Shown here: in pieces, positions 1 to 5,967 of the stretch
Layout: every line of letters starts with the position of its first letter
How positions within the stretch are numbered: the first letter of the stretch is position 1
Assembly: GCA_964412685.1 (NCBI GenBank)
Contig: CAYPPS010000016.1
Span: forward strand, 1 to 14,216
Length of the DNA stretch: 14,216 nucleotides
DNA from: CAYPPS01 sp964412685
GTDB lineage: Bacteria; Patescibacteriota; Microgenomatia; PFEM01; CAYPPS01
Direction: 5' to 3'
Position numbers and translations under genes: made by a program
Notes under the pieces: model-generated
What the model was told of the DNA's origin: nothing
Databases searched by the model: none
Seen by the model: the letters and a program-made list of their open reading frames with translations, nothing else

Positions 1-542
1 CAACCGAAGAGTGGTTGGCAGAAACAGCTCTTTCTCCCAAAGGAAGAACTTTCTCCGGATTCATGACCTTGCTGAGAAATCCCACTGCAGAGGGGAGTAG
101 CTTTACCAATTTGTCTTCCTTGAGTACCGGAACTTACTTTTACGACAACGATATCAGTATTGGATCAGGAGACAATCTTTCCGGTGGAAACAAAGTGATT
201 CTCTTGGTCGGTGGCGATGTCACCATTGATGCTGATCTGACGGTCGCTGAAGATGATTTCCTGGCAATTATTGCTTCGGGCAACATTACCTTTACCAGTG
301 AAGTGACTCAATCTCAAGGAATCTTCTTTGCCGGTGATCAAATCATCATTACTGAAAGCGAAACCCAGTTCTTAGGTGAAGGCATGTTCTTAGCCGCTAA
401 TGGTTTTTCTTTCGGTCGGGACTTAGAAACCAGCTTTAACTTAGAACCAGCCGAAATTTTCACTTTCCGACCGGACTTGTTGATCAATTCACCTTCTGGA
501 CTTTGGGTTACTCCTCAGACCTGGCAAGAAGTCGCCCCATAA
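1..542 (+). CDS. C-terminal fragment of a large surface-type protein ending in WQEVAP (partial)
   Basis: The frame is open from the left edge (ACC GAA GAG TGG from base 3) to a TAA at 540-542, so this is the last roughly 180 residues of a longer protein whose start lies outside the window. The visible part is rich in Gly, Ser, Thr, Asn and alternating hydrophobic residues in short repeated turns (GGNKVILLVGGDVTIDADL, then AIIASGNITF, then GIFFAGDQIII). That pattern fits a parallel beta-helix or adhesin-like passenger. There is no membrane anchor or LPXTG motif at the end; the protein stops at TWQEVAP. The function is not identifiable; an exported or cell-surface role is inferred from composition. 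A hairpin terminator follows at once. Confidence 0.7.
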   Translation, partial: TEEWLAETALSPKGRTFSGFMTLLRNPTAEGSSFTNLSSLSTGTYFYDNDISIGSGDNLSGGNKVILLVGGDVTIDADLTVAEDDFLAIIASGNITFTSEVTQSQGIFFAGDQIIITESETQFLGEGMFLAANGFSFGRDLETSFNLEPAEIFTFRPDLLINSPSGLWVTPQTWQEVAP

Positions 543-574
543 AAAAGACCCTTGTTTTTAACAAGAGTCTTTTT
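542..574. terminator. Bidirectional intrinsic terminator
   Basis: AAAAAGACCCTTGTT (542-556) pairs with AACAAGAGTCTTTTT (560-574) around a TTT loop, with one C-A mismatch. On the plus strand the stem runs into a T-rich tail and ends the surface-protein gene. On the minus strand it is followed by TTTTTT and can end the rplJ-rplL transcript arriving from the other side. Confidence 0.8.
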
Positions 575-602
575 CTTTGAAGTTTGACTTAAGGTTTATT
601 AC

Positions 603-681
603 ATCGGCTGCAAGGCAAAGCCGCCGTCCCGCAAAATGCGGGATAGCGCAGCCACGTAAGACGGAGACTTTAGTCGACGTC
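603..681. repeat. GC-rich structured element abutting the rplL stop codon
   Basis: This island is about two-thirds G+C in its core (605-656), against clearly more AT-rich surroundings, and can fold into nested hairpins. GGCTGC (606-611) pairs with GCAGCC (648-653) and encloses two smaller hairpins: GGC/GCC (614-616 with 620-622) and TCCCGC/GCGGGA (627-632 with 638-643). A further small dyad lies at 660-681 (GACG...CGTC around GACT/AGTC). The element runs into the TGA stop of rplL. No second copy was seen in the window. It looks like a miniature dispersed repeat or a structured 3' UTR of the rplJL mRNA; it has no coding potential. Confidence 0.5.
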
Positions 682-1120
682 ACTTTAATTCTACTTTTGC
701 TCCGGCATCTTCCAGTTTCTTTTTGGCCTCTTCAGCGTCTTCTTTTTTGGCGTCAGTTAGAACCTCTTTCGGAGCGGCTTCGACTAAGTCTTTAGCTTCT
801 TTTAGCCCCAAGGAAGAGTCGATTAATCTTACTGCCTTAATGGCGGCAATTTTATTGGCTCCTGCTTCGGCTAAGACCACGGTAAAAGTGGATTTTTCTT
901 CTCTGGCCTTGTCATCATCAGTTTCGCCAGCGGCGGCGGGTGCGGCGGCGACTGGAGCAGCAGCAGTAACACCAAACTTGTCTTCTAAAGCTTTGACTAA
1001 TTGAGAAAGCTCAATCACGCTCAATTCTTCAACTTGACCAATGATTTTGTTCAGCTTTTCAGGAAGATCAGTCTTAGTTGTTTTTTGTTTTGCTTCTGGT
1101 TTATCGTTTTTGTCGGTCAT
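680..1120 (-). CDS. rplL: 50S ribosomal protein L7/L12
   Basis: This is the stalk protein of the large ribosomal subunit; as dimers on L10 it recruits and activates the translational GTPases. Its 146 residues comprise a charged N-terminal extension (about 1-18) not usual in the family, the dimerisation domain (about 19-52, KLNKIIGQVEELSVIELSQL), an Ala/Pro hinge (53-65) and the globular C-terminal domain (about 76-146) with LGLKEAKDLVEAAPK and the typical GAKVELK end. The family is usually 120-130 residues; the extra length is the N-terminal tail. The ATG at 1118-1120 is preceded by a near-perfect Shine-Dalgarno GAGGAGGTGG (1125-1134), which settles the start. It lies 15 bp after rplJ, in the same operon; the strong ribosome binding site suits the multiple copies needed per ribosome. 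Confidence 0.97.
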   Translation of the reverse strand: MTDKNDKPEAKQKTTKTDLPEKLNKIIGQVEELSVIELSQLVKALEDKFGVTAAAPVAAAPAAAGETDDDKAREEKSTFTVVLAEAGANKIAAIKAVRLIDSSLGLKEAKDLVEAAPKEVLTDAKKEDAEEAKKKLEDAGAKVELK

Positions 1121-1135
1121 TTTTCCACCTCCTCT

Positions 1136-1660
1136 CTAGTTAGACTTTTGTTCTTGATTTCTAATGGCATCAAGAGCATAAACTAATTGATTCAGATTCC
1201 ATTTTAAACTGTGAACGAGGCCGAAAAGGGGAGCATTCAGACTGCCAACCACTTGGGCTCGGAGTTCTTCCATTCCAGGTAGGCTAGCTAGTTCTTTCAA
1301 AGTTTCTTGATCGATGCTTTCCTTGTTCCAGAAACCAATCTTGACCTTGGGAATCTCGTTTTCTTTGATGAAATTGAAGAGAATCTTCAGCGCTTTGGGG
1401 TCTTCGTCGTAAATCCAAAGAGCGATTGTCGGTCCAGCAATATCTTCTAGTTTTAAGGGGAAATTTTTTTCTTTGGCGGCCAGGGAGATAAGAGTGTTTT
1501 TAATTACCTCAAACTCGGCACCGCTTTCCTTGAGCTCGTTTCTTAAACCGCTCAACTGTTCGACGCTTAACCCCTGATAGTTCGCCAAAACCAAGCCCTT
1601 AGCTTGGGTGATTTTCTCTGCCAGATTAGCAACAATAAAACCTTTTTGTTGGGATACCAT
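1136..1660 (-). CDS. rplJ: 50S ribosomal protein L10
   Basis: L10 is the base of the ribosomal stalk: it binds 23S rRNA beside L11 and carries the L7/L12 dimers on its C-terminal helix. The open frame extends to a TTG at 1684, but the ATG at 1658-1660 (MVSQQKGFIVANLAEKI) is chosen. It has GGAGG at 1666-1670 with good spacing, gives a normal length of 174 residues, and leaves the leader RNA intact. Recognisable blocks are AKGLVLANYQGLSVEQLSGL and LRNELKESGAEFEVIKNTLI, then an Ala/Leu-rich C-terminal helix ending in LVYALDAIRNQ that should hold L7/L12. It is the first gene of a two-gene operon with rplL and is likely autoregulated through the leader upstream. Confidence 0.96.
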   Translation of the reverse strand: MVSQQKGFIVANLAEKITQAKGLVLANYQGLSVEQLSGLRNELKESGAEFEVIKNTLISLAAKEKNFPLKLEDIAGPTIALWIYDEDPKALKILFNFIKENEIPKVKIGFWNKESIDQETLKELASLPGMEELRAQVVGSLNAPLFGLVHSLKWNLNQLVYALDAIRNQEQKSN

Positions 1661-1712
1661 TTTTTCCTCCGCAGGTCTTACCAATAACTAAGTGCCTGCT
1701 TCTTCGGACAGG
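1661..1712 (-). promoter_or_regulatory. L10-type leader of rplJ-rplL (autoregulatory mRNA structure)
   Basis: Between the promoter and the rplJ start, the minus-strand RNA holds ACCTGT (1713-1708), GCAGG (1699-1695) and CCTGC (1675-1671), the last directly before the GGAGG Shine-Dalgarno. GCAGG can pair either with the upstream CCTG or with the CCTGC beside the ribosome binding site, giving two exclusive folds. In many bacteria the L10-L7/L12 complex binds such a leader and represses its own operon. Position, size and alternative pairing fit that class, but no covariance model could be run. Confidence 0.6.
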
Positions 1713-1716
1713 TGCC

Positions 1717-1745
1717 ATTTTAGCTCATCAAAGACTGGCTGTCAA
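1717..1745 (-). promoter_or_regulatory. Sigma-70-type promoter of rplJ-rplL
   Basis: TTGACA (1745-1740), a 17-nt spacer, then TAAAAT (1722-1717): a perfect -35 box, optimal spacing and a one-mismatch -10. The predicted start of transcription is near 1710, giving a leader of about 50 nt before rplJ. Confidence 0.85.
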
Positions 1746-1800
1746 CGCTTAGGTTGTTATAAGTATTGTGGTGACAATTTAAATAGCGATTAAATTACTA

Positions 1801-1834
1801 GATGTGGCAGCGTTGAATCTTTTGCTGCCACATC
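1801..1834. repeat. Perfect 11-bp inverted repeat downstream of thyX
   Basis: GATGTGGCAGC (1801-1811) and GCTGCCACATC (1824-1834) form a perfect 11-bp stem with a 12-nt loop, 12 bp beyond the thyX stop. It probably ends or stabilises the thyX mRNA. On the minus strand the sequence after the stem has no continuous T-tract, so it is not a textbook intrinsic terminator. Confidence 0.6.
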
Positions 1835-1845
1835 GTGGTGACGAC

Positions 1846-2559
1846 CTAGTTTCTGACAAAATAAGGGATGTCGTCGTTGTCCTTCTCGAGATGTGTGAAG
1901 TCGGCAAAGACAGGAGGAATGATCTCCTTGAGTTTCAACAGCAGTTCACACATCACGCCTCGGATTTCCCAATGCGCCGCTTTCGTCGTACGCATAGCAA
2001 AGATATGCCGCCATTCTCGAAAGTTTGCCGAGACAACAATCTCTGCCTTTATCCCAATTGGGAGCACCTGTCTAGCATCTTGCGGTTGCCATCCGGTCTT
2101 TCTTAGAGCCCGATAGTATTTTTCGATTTCGGTGAACATGTCAACCAAAGACATATATCGCCCGTCTTCTAGAAGTACTTTTTCGTTTTCGTCTCGATGA
2201 GGGGGGACGATACAACGCAATTGAAAATCATCCAGGTTCGCCCCTCCACCACGCCGAGCGTAGTCAACGTAACGGGTTGATTCCTGAGAGTAACTAGCCA
2301 AACGATGACGCACTATCTCATGCGTAAGGCCTCGGGAAGTTCCCAAGAACTTGACGGTGATGAGAGAGTGTTCCAAGACACTTTCGTGGTCTCTTCGCAG
2401 CAGCATCTCAATGAAACTCGCTGATGACTCTTCTGTTATTTCCTCCTCTTCTGATTGATAACACACTCTTCCTGCTTGCTCAATCCTGTTCAGCATCTTC
2501 TTCAGTTCCTTCTCTGGAGTCAGGAGTACAAAGCTTCCAGCATTCTTCAAGACCTTCAT
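1846..2559 (-). CDS. thyX: FAD-dependent thymidylate synthase ThyX
   Basis: ThyX makes dTMP from dUMP using methylene-tetrahydrofolate, with FAD and NADPH, and replaces ThyA in many bacteria. At 237 residues the length is normal. The diagnostic ThyX motif RHRX7S is present as RHRLASYSQES (residues 84-94), the FAD/dUMP-binding signature. QVLPIGIKAEIVVSANFREW and HIFAMR (about 164-190) form the usual C-terminal substrate-binding block, and HWEIR follows (196-200). The ATG at 2557-2559 has a strong AAGGAGGTT just upstream, so the start is secure. It has its own promoter and a hairpin after the stop, so it is probably monocistronic. It sits between the two halves of the usual secE-nusG-rplKAJL block and is unrelated to translation. 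Confidence 0.96.
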   Translation of the reverse strand: MKVLKNAGSFVLLTPEKELKKMLNRIEQAGRVCYQSEEEEITEESSASFIEMLLRRDHESVLEHSLITVKFLGTSRGLTHEIVRHRLASYSQESTRYVDYARRGGGANLDDFQLRCIVPPHRDENEKVLLEDGRYMSLVDMFTEIEKYYRALRKTGWQPQDARQVLPIGIKAEIVVSANFREWRHIFAMRTTKAAHWEIRGVMCELLLKLKEIIPPVFADFTHLEKDNDDIPYFVRN

Positions 2560-2611
2560 GATAACCTCCTTCGCTATTTAAAGGTACGTTTGAAATTACG
2601 ACAGTGAGGCT

Positions 2612-2639
2612 ATTATAAGAGTTTTATTATTTAAATCAA
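2612..2639 (-). promoter_or_regulatory. Promoter of thyX
   Basis: TTGATT (2639-2634), a 16-nt spacer and a perfect TATAAT (2617-2612). The predicted transcription start is near 2605, giving a 5' UTR of about 45 nt that carries the strong Shine-Dalgarno. Confidence 0.65.
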
Positions 2640-2671
2640 TGGCGGAGTAAAACTACAGAGATAAAAGGTTT

Positions 2672-3169
2672 TTAAGTGATGGTTTGAAGTAACTCTTGGC
2701 AGGGGAGTTCAATGATTTCTACCAAGGCTACGCCTTGGTTAGGGTCAATTCGCAAAGCGTTTCTCAGTCCAACATTTAGATCTGCTAAACGCTCTTTCTC
2801 CAATTGCTCGCCCCTGTCGGTCACTTGGGCAATTACAGTAACGTCATTTTCCTGATTAAGCACCAAAACAACTCTGTTTAAAGGAATCTTGTTGCAAGCA
2901 AGGGTACAAACACCGTGGTCCCGAAGTTCTTTTCCATTGGCCATGATCAAATCTTCTCGACAACCTAAACACTCTTCTTTTTTAGTTGAATACCAAGCAG
3001 CTAAGCCTTGCCAAGAAGGGTAGTTTTTTCTTAAGTAATCAAGAGCTGTTTTTTTGATGAGAAAATTAACACTTTCTCCCATCAAAACAGGGAGAACTAG
3101 ACTCAAGAAGGTTGAACCGGCAATAAACTCGCGTCGATTATAAGAAGGAAACAGATTTTCTCTACTCAC
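2672..3169 (-). CDS. Exported RlpA-like double-psi beta-barrel protein
   Basis: The protein has 165 residues. The N-terminus has a twin-arginine-like stretch NRREFIAGS (11-19) followed by a hydrophobic segment (about 20-30), so it is probably exported or anchored. Residues about 53-155 follow the RlpA/DPBB plan: GLAAWYS (55-61), MANGKEL (76-82), KIPLNRVVLVLN (94-105) and VTDRGEQ (116-122), then LADLNVGLRNAL and GVALVEIIEL. RlpA-family proteins cleave or bind peptidoglycan. The Asp of DRG (D118) is kept, but the His expected before the LP-like motif aligns with Cys92. Four cysteines, C67xxC70 and C88xxxC92, could form disulfides or bind metal. The GTG start at 3169 has no Shine-Dalgarno but a promoter ends just before it. 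It may bind rather than cleave peptidoglycan. Confidence 0.72.
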   Translation of the reverse strand: MSRENLFPSYNRREFIAGSTFLSLVLPVLMGESVNFLIKKTALDYLRKNYPSWQGLAAWYSTKKEECLGCREDLIMANGKELRDHGVCTLACNKIPLNRVVLVLNQENDVTVIAQVTDRGEQLEKERLADLNVGLRNALRIDPNQGVALVEIIELPCQELLQTIT

Positions 3170-3178
3170 AGAAAGTAA

Positions 3179-3207
3179 TTTTTAAGAAAGAGCGGGGGGC
3201 TTGTCAA
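3179..3207 (-). promoter_or_regulatory. Promoter of the RlpA-like gene, almost at its start codon
   Basis: A perfect TTGACA (3207-3202), a 17-nt spacer and TAAAAA (3184-3179). Only 9 nt separate the -10 from the GTG at 3169, so the transcript would start at or within a few bases of the start codon. This agrees with the missing Shine-Dalgarno. Confidence 0.55.
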
Positions 3208-3217
3208 GTAGACGAAA

Positions 3218-3760
3218 TTATTTCCGCTTCATTATCGCAAGTAATTCTTTTTCGGGAGTGATATATTTTCTAATTATTTTGCTGACTGATTGGGGAGTGA
3301 CCGCTTTGGCGGTTTCTACATAATCTTCTGGAAAAAGCGGTTTTCCGTGATTAAAAAGGCTGCCTGCCAGGATGTCGTTTATACTGTCAACAGAATCGAA
3401 ATCTATTGTTGTTTGCAGATCCATATATTTTCTCGCCTGTTTAAACCTAGCTGGATTTATTGGGTTGCTAACAAAATCGTAAGTCAGTTTCCTTAACAAT
3501 TTTAAGCTCCTGTCGCTGTTTTTGGGGTCGGTCGACATTTTTATCTCCAAATATCCGCCTGAACCGCGAAAGACACGAGCGCTGCTTACTCCATAAGTCA
3601 AACCATATTTTTCTCTAATATTTTTGTTTAATATGGAGTTTGAACCCACTCCCAGAATGTAGTTAGCCACTCCGATTCCCAGTTTGCCAGCTAGACTGAT
3701 TTGCCTAAATCCCGGCAACGGCCAAGTTAGGATTATTTCTTCTTGATCTATTTTTTCGTG
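3218..3760 (-). CDS. M16-family peptidase, C-terminal part (truncated by assembly gap)
   Basis: The frame is open from base 3760, at the edge of the N run, to a TAA at 3218-3220, giving about 180 visible residues. GVANYILGVGSNSIL, IREKYGLTYGVSSARV and YLEIKMSTDP match the C-terminal (inactive, substrate-clamping) domain of M16 zinc peptidases such as the processing-peptidase and PqqL group. VTPQSVSKIIRKYI near the end is the usual final helix. The catalytic HxxEH domain should lie upstream in or beyond the gap and cannot be checked, so activity is unproven. The apparent start at 3718 is not real, because in-frame coding sequence (EEIILTWPLPGF) continues upstream of it. The next gene begins 48 bp downstream under its own promoter. 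Confidence 0.8.
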   Translation of the reverse strand, partial: HEKIDQEEIILTWPLPGFRQISLAGKLGIGVANYILGVGSNSILNKNIREKYGLTYGVSSARVFRGSGGYLEIKMSTDPKNSDRSLKLLRKLTYDFVSNPINPARFKQARKYMDLQTTIDFDSVDSINDILAGSLFNHGKPLFPEDYVETAKAVTPQSVSKIIRKYITPEKELLAIMKRK

Positions 3761-3860
3761 NNNNNNNNNNNNNNNNNNNNNNNNNNNNNNNNNNNNNNNN
3801 NNNNNNNNNNNNNNNNNNNNNNNNNNNNNNNNNNNNNNNNNNNNNNNNNNNNNNNNNNNN
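3761..3860. other. Assembly gap of 100 N
   Basis: Exactly 100 N, the usual placeholder for a scaffold join of unknown length. At least two reading frames are cut here: the unrecognised protein from the right and the M16 peptidase from the left. The distance and the genes inside are unknown. Confidence 0.98.
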
Positions 3861-4203
3861 CAACATCACCTTCTCCTAAGAAAATTTTTCCACCCATTTC
3901 CTGATTAAGAGCTTCGATTAATTGATTGGGCTGATCGACTGGAATTTGATTTAAAGCTTTTTCTGGTAATTTGGCTAAAGTGTCGAAACCGTGCCTGAGG
4001 CCGGCGAGGATGATTTTTCTGGTTGGTCTATTCTCGGCAAATTGAGCAAACTTATCGAACTTTGTTTTTCCAGCGGTCAAGATTTGTCTTACCAGAGGAT
4101 TTTGGATAGCTTGAAGTTTTTTGGCTACTTTCGGTTCGAATTGAGACCAAAAGTCAAGCGGGGTCCAAGTTGGATTTTCTTGTGTTCCCGCAGGCTCTCC
4201 CAT
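3861..4203 (-). CDS. Unrecognised protein, N-terminal part (truncated by assembly gap)
   Basis: The first 114 residues are visible before the gap. I do not recognise the family. The sequence is mostly helical and amphipathic with many Lys, Gln and Leu (KVAKKLQAIQNPLVRQILTAG; KALNQIPVDQPNQLIEALNQ), begins with a Pro/Thr-rich segment, and has no signal peptide or membrane segment. It does not resemble the catalytic N-terminal domain of M16 peptidases, so it is probably a separate gene from the fragment across the gap, though this cannot be proved. Its ATG directly follows the rplA stop (TAAATG), so it is cotranscribed and probably translationally coupled with the ribosomal operon. Confidence 0.6.
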
Positions 4204-4923
4204 TTATTTTTTCTCTTCTTCTAATTTTACTTTAATCCCTGGGCCGATGGAAGGAGAAATGACTACTTTGATCAGATTATTTTCGCCGATCGCTTCGATT
4301 AGAGCCTTAAGGTTAGCTTCTAACTCGGTTTCTTTTTGACTGATTTTGCCGATCACTTGATGAATAATTGGTTGCTTGGCTTCGGTTTTAAATTGGTTTT
4401 TACCGGCCAGTTCTTTGGCTTGTTTTTCCGGATCGGGAGAGATGGTTCCGTTTTTCGGGTTAGGCATTAAACCTTTGGGGCCTAAAACCTTGGCGAATTT
4501 AACTAGCTTAGGCATTGTTTCCGGCGAGGCAATCAAGATGTCAAAATCAATTTTGCCTTCTTCTAAACTCTTGATGATCTGATCGTTGACAACTTTGATC
4601 ACTTTGCTCTTACCGGCAGGAAAGGGAAACTTGATCTCACCTTTGAGACCGGTTTTTTTAGTCATGGCACTGACTTCAACACTGCCGTCAAATTTAGACA
4701 AGGAAACTTTCTTTATTAGAGAAATGGCTTCTTTAAGAGGGTAGTCTTTTTGACGGTCTATTAAAGCAAGCGCATTTTGGTAGTTTTTAGAACGAACTCG
4801 AGGTGGTCTCCGACCTTTTTCCCCGGCCTCTTTTTTTTCTGTTTGTTCGACGTCTTTCTTTTGTCCTTTAGGGGCTTCTTTTTCTTCTTCTTGAGTATTG
4901 AGTTTAATTCTTTTTTGTCCCAT
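4204..4923 (-). CDS. rplA: 50S ribosomal protein L1, with charged N-terminal extension and trimmed domain II
   Basis: L1 forms the mobile stalk at the ribosomal E site and helps release deacylated tRNA. The protein has 239 residues. The L1 core begins near residue 45 (SKNYQNALALIDRQKDYPL), with the signature VLGPKGLMPNPKNGT at 146-160 and the RNA-binding C-terminal part (IIHQVIGKISQKETELEANL). Residues 1-44 are a Lys/Glu-rich extension absent from typical L1. By eye against E. coli L1, domain II lacks about 20 residues between the strand IKVVND and the helix preceding IDFDILIASPETM. The total length looks normal only because extension and deletion balance. A strong AAGGAGG before the ATG at 4923 fixes the start. 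It follows rplK by 12 bp. Confidence 0.95.
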   Translation of the reverse strand: MGQKRIKLNTQEEEKEAPKGQKKDVEQTEKKEAGEKGRRPPRVRSKNYQNALALIDRQKDYPLKEAISLIKKVSLSKFDGSVEVSAMTKKTGLKGEIKFPFPAGKSKVIKVVNDQIIKSLEEGKIDFDILIASPETMPKLVKFAKVLGPKGLMPNPKNGTISPDPEKQAKELAGKNQFKTEAKQPIIHQVIGKISQKETELEANLKALIEAIGENNLIKVVISPSIGPGIKVKLEEEKK

Positions 4924-4935
4924 ATTGCCTCCTTT

Positions 4936-5364
4936 TTATTCCTCGACCTTGACGCCCATGCTTCTGGCGGTGCCAGCAACAATTTTTTGAGCGGCTTTTA
5001 AATCCTGACAATTTAAGTCAGGAAGTTTACTTTCAGCAATCTTAGCTATTTGAGCTTGAGTGAGTGTTCCAACCGTGTCTCGGCCAGTGGTTTGAGAACC
5101 TTTTTCGAGACTTAATTCTTTCTTGATTAGTTCGGAAACGGGAGGAAGCTTGGTAATAAAAGTAAAACTGCGGTCTTCATAAACGGTGATCACGACCGGA
5201 ATAACTTGGCCTTTTTTATCGGCAGTTTTGTCATTGTAAGTTTTGACAAAATCCATAATACTCAGTCCGTGTTGGCCTAAAGCAGGACCAACCGGAGGGG
5301 CCGGTGTCGCTTCACCGGCGGGTAAGTTGAGTTTGATTTGAGTAAGAACCTTTTTATCAGCCAT
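4936..5364 (-). CDS. rplK: 50S ribosomal protein L11
   Basis: L11 binds the GTPase-associated region of 23S rRNA next to L10 and is needed for factor-dependent steps and stringent-response sensing. At 142 residues it is the standard length. The N-terminal domain shows KLNLPAGEATPAPPVGPALG (11-30) with the proline-rich switch. The C-terminal RNA-binding domain carries GTLTQAQIAKIAESKLPDLN and ends with GTARSMGVKVEE. The ATG directly abuts the nusG stop (TAAATG) without a clear Shine-Dalgarno, which suggests translation by coupling to nusG. It lies in the order secE-nusG-rplK-rplA, as in most bacteria. Confidence 0.97.
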   Translation of the reverse strand: MADKKVLTQIKLNLPAGEATPAPPVGPALGQHGLSIMDFVKTYNDKTADKKGQVIPVVITVYEDRSFTFITKLPPVSELIKKELSLEKGSQTTGRDTVGTLTQAQIAKIAESKLPDLNCQDLKAAQKIVAGTARSMGVKVEE

Positions 5365-5958
5365 TTATATTTTATTAACTTGGAGGAAATCAAGCTCGAC
5401 TGGAGTCTCTCGACCAAAGATAGAAACAAGGACTTTAACTTTGCCCGCTTCTTCGTCAATTTCCTCAATTGTGCCCAAGAAATCAGCAAAAGGGCCATCG
5501 TTAATTTTAACCGCTTCGCCAGTTGAAAACTTGGTTTTGAACTTGGGCGCTTCTTGAACCATGAATTTTTGAATGGCCGTTACTTCCTTGTCTTCCAGGG
5601 GAGTTGGTTTTTTACCGGCGCCGACAAAACCGGTGACTCCGGCAGTAGTACGAACAATTAGCCAAGAATGATCATCCAATTCCATTTTTACTAAAAGATA
5701 GCCAGGAAAGATTTTTTCCTTGACTTGATGCTTAGCTCCTGAATGGATTTCGATCTTTTCTTGGGTGGGGATGAGCAACTCAAGAATTTTACCTGACAAG
5801 CCCATTGACTCGACCCGTTGTTTTAAATGTTCCGCCACTTGGTTTTCTTGCCCGGAATAAGTGTGAACCACGTACCACCTTGCCTGATCATTTTTGACCT
5901 TGCTGATAACAACGTGATTTGGATTTGTCTTCTTTTTCTTTTTCTTTTTCTCAGCCAT
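5365..5958 (-). CDS. nusG: Transcription elongation/antitermination factor NusG
   Basis: NusG binds RNA polymerase through its NGN domain and links it to Rho or the ribosome through its KOW domain. The protein has 197 residues. The NGN domain spans about 26-135 (RWYVVHTYSGQENQVAEHL, then EKIFPGYLLVKMELDD and GVTGFVG). The KOW domain is about 145-197, with VKINDGPFADFLGTIEEID and the final VELDFLQVNKI. The N-terminus is unusual: KKKKKKK at residues 4-10 and further Lys/Asn, a basic tail before the NGN domain. The ATG at 5958 lies 9 bp after secE and lacks a clear Shine-Dalgarno. Confidence 0.97.
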   Translation of the reverse strand: MAEKKKKKKKTNPNHVVISKVKNDQARWYVVHTYSGQENQVAEHLKQRVESMGLSGKILELLIPTQEKIEIHSGAKHQVKEKIFPGYLLVKMELDDHSWLIVRTTAGVTGFVGAGKKPTPLEDKEVTAIQKFMVQEAPKFKTKFSTGEAVKINDGPFADFLGTIEEIDEEAGKVKVLVSIFGRETPVELDFLQVNKI

Positions 5959-5967
5959 TAATTCTAA

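Noticed and set aside
603..681. CRISPR repeat or tRNA in the GC-rich element
   Set aside because: There is no repeated unit with spacers and no cloverleaf with anticodon arm and CCA-type acceptor; only nested hairpins.
577..1186. Plus-strand open frames over the rplL and element region (577-795, 723-1004, 1001-1186)
   Set aside because: They are antisense to rplL or run through the hairpin element, have no ribosome binding site and have low-complexity translations.
1661..1684. TTG start for rplJ at 1684
   Set aside because: It would place coding sequence over the leader hairpin and the GGAGG that serves the ATG at 1660.
3218..4203. A single gene running across the gap from the unknown protein to the M16 fragment
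   Set aside because: The frames do not match with 100 N, and the unknown N-terminus lacks any M16 catalytic-domain features. The true gap length is unknown, so this is not excluded completely.
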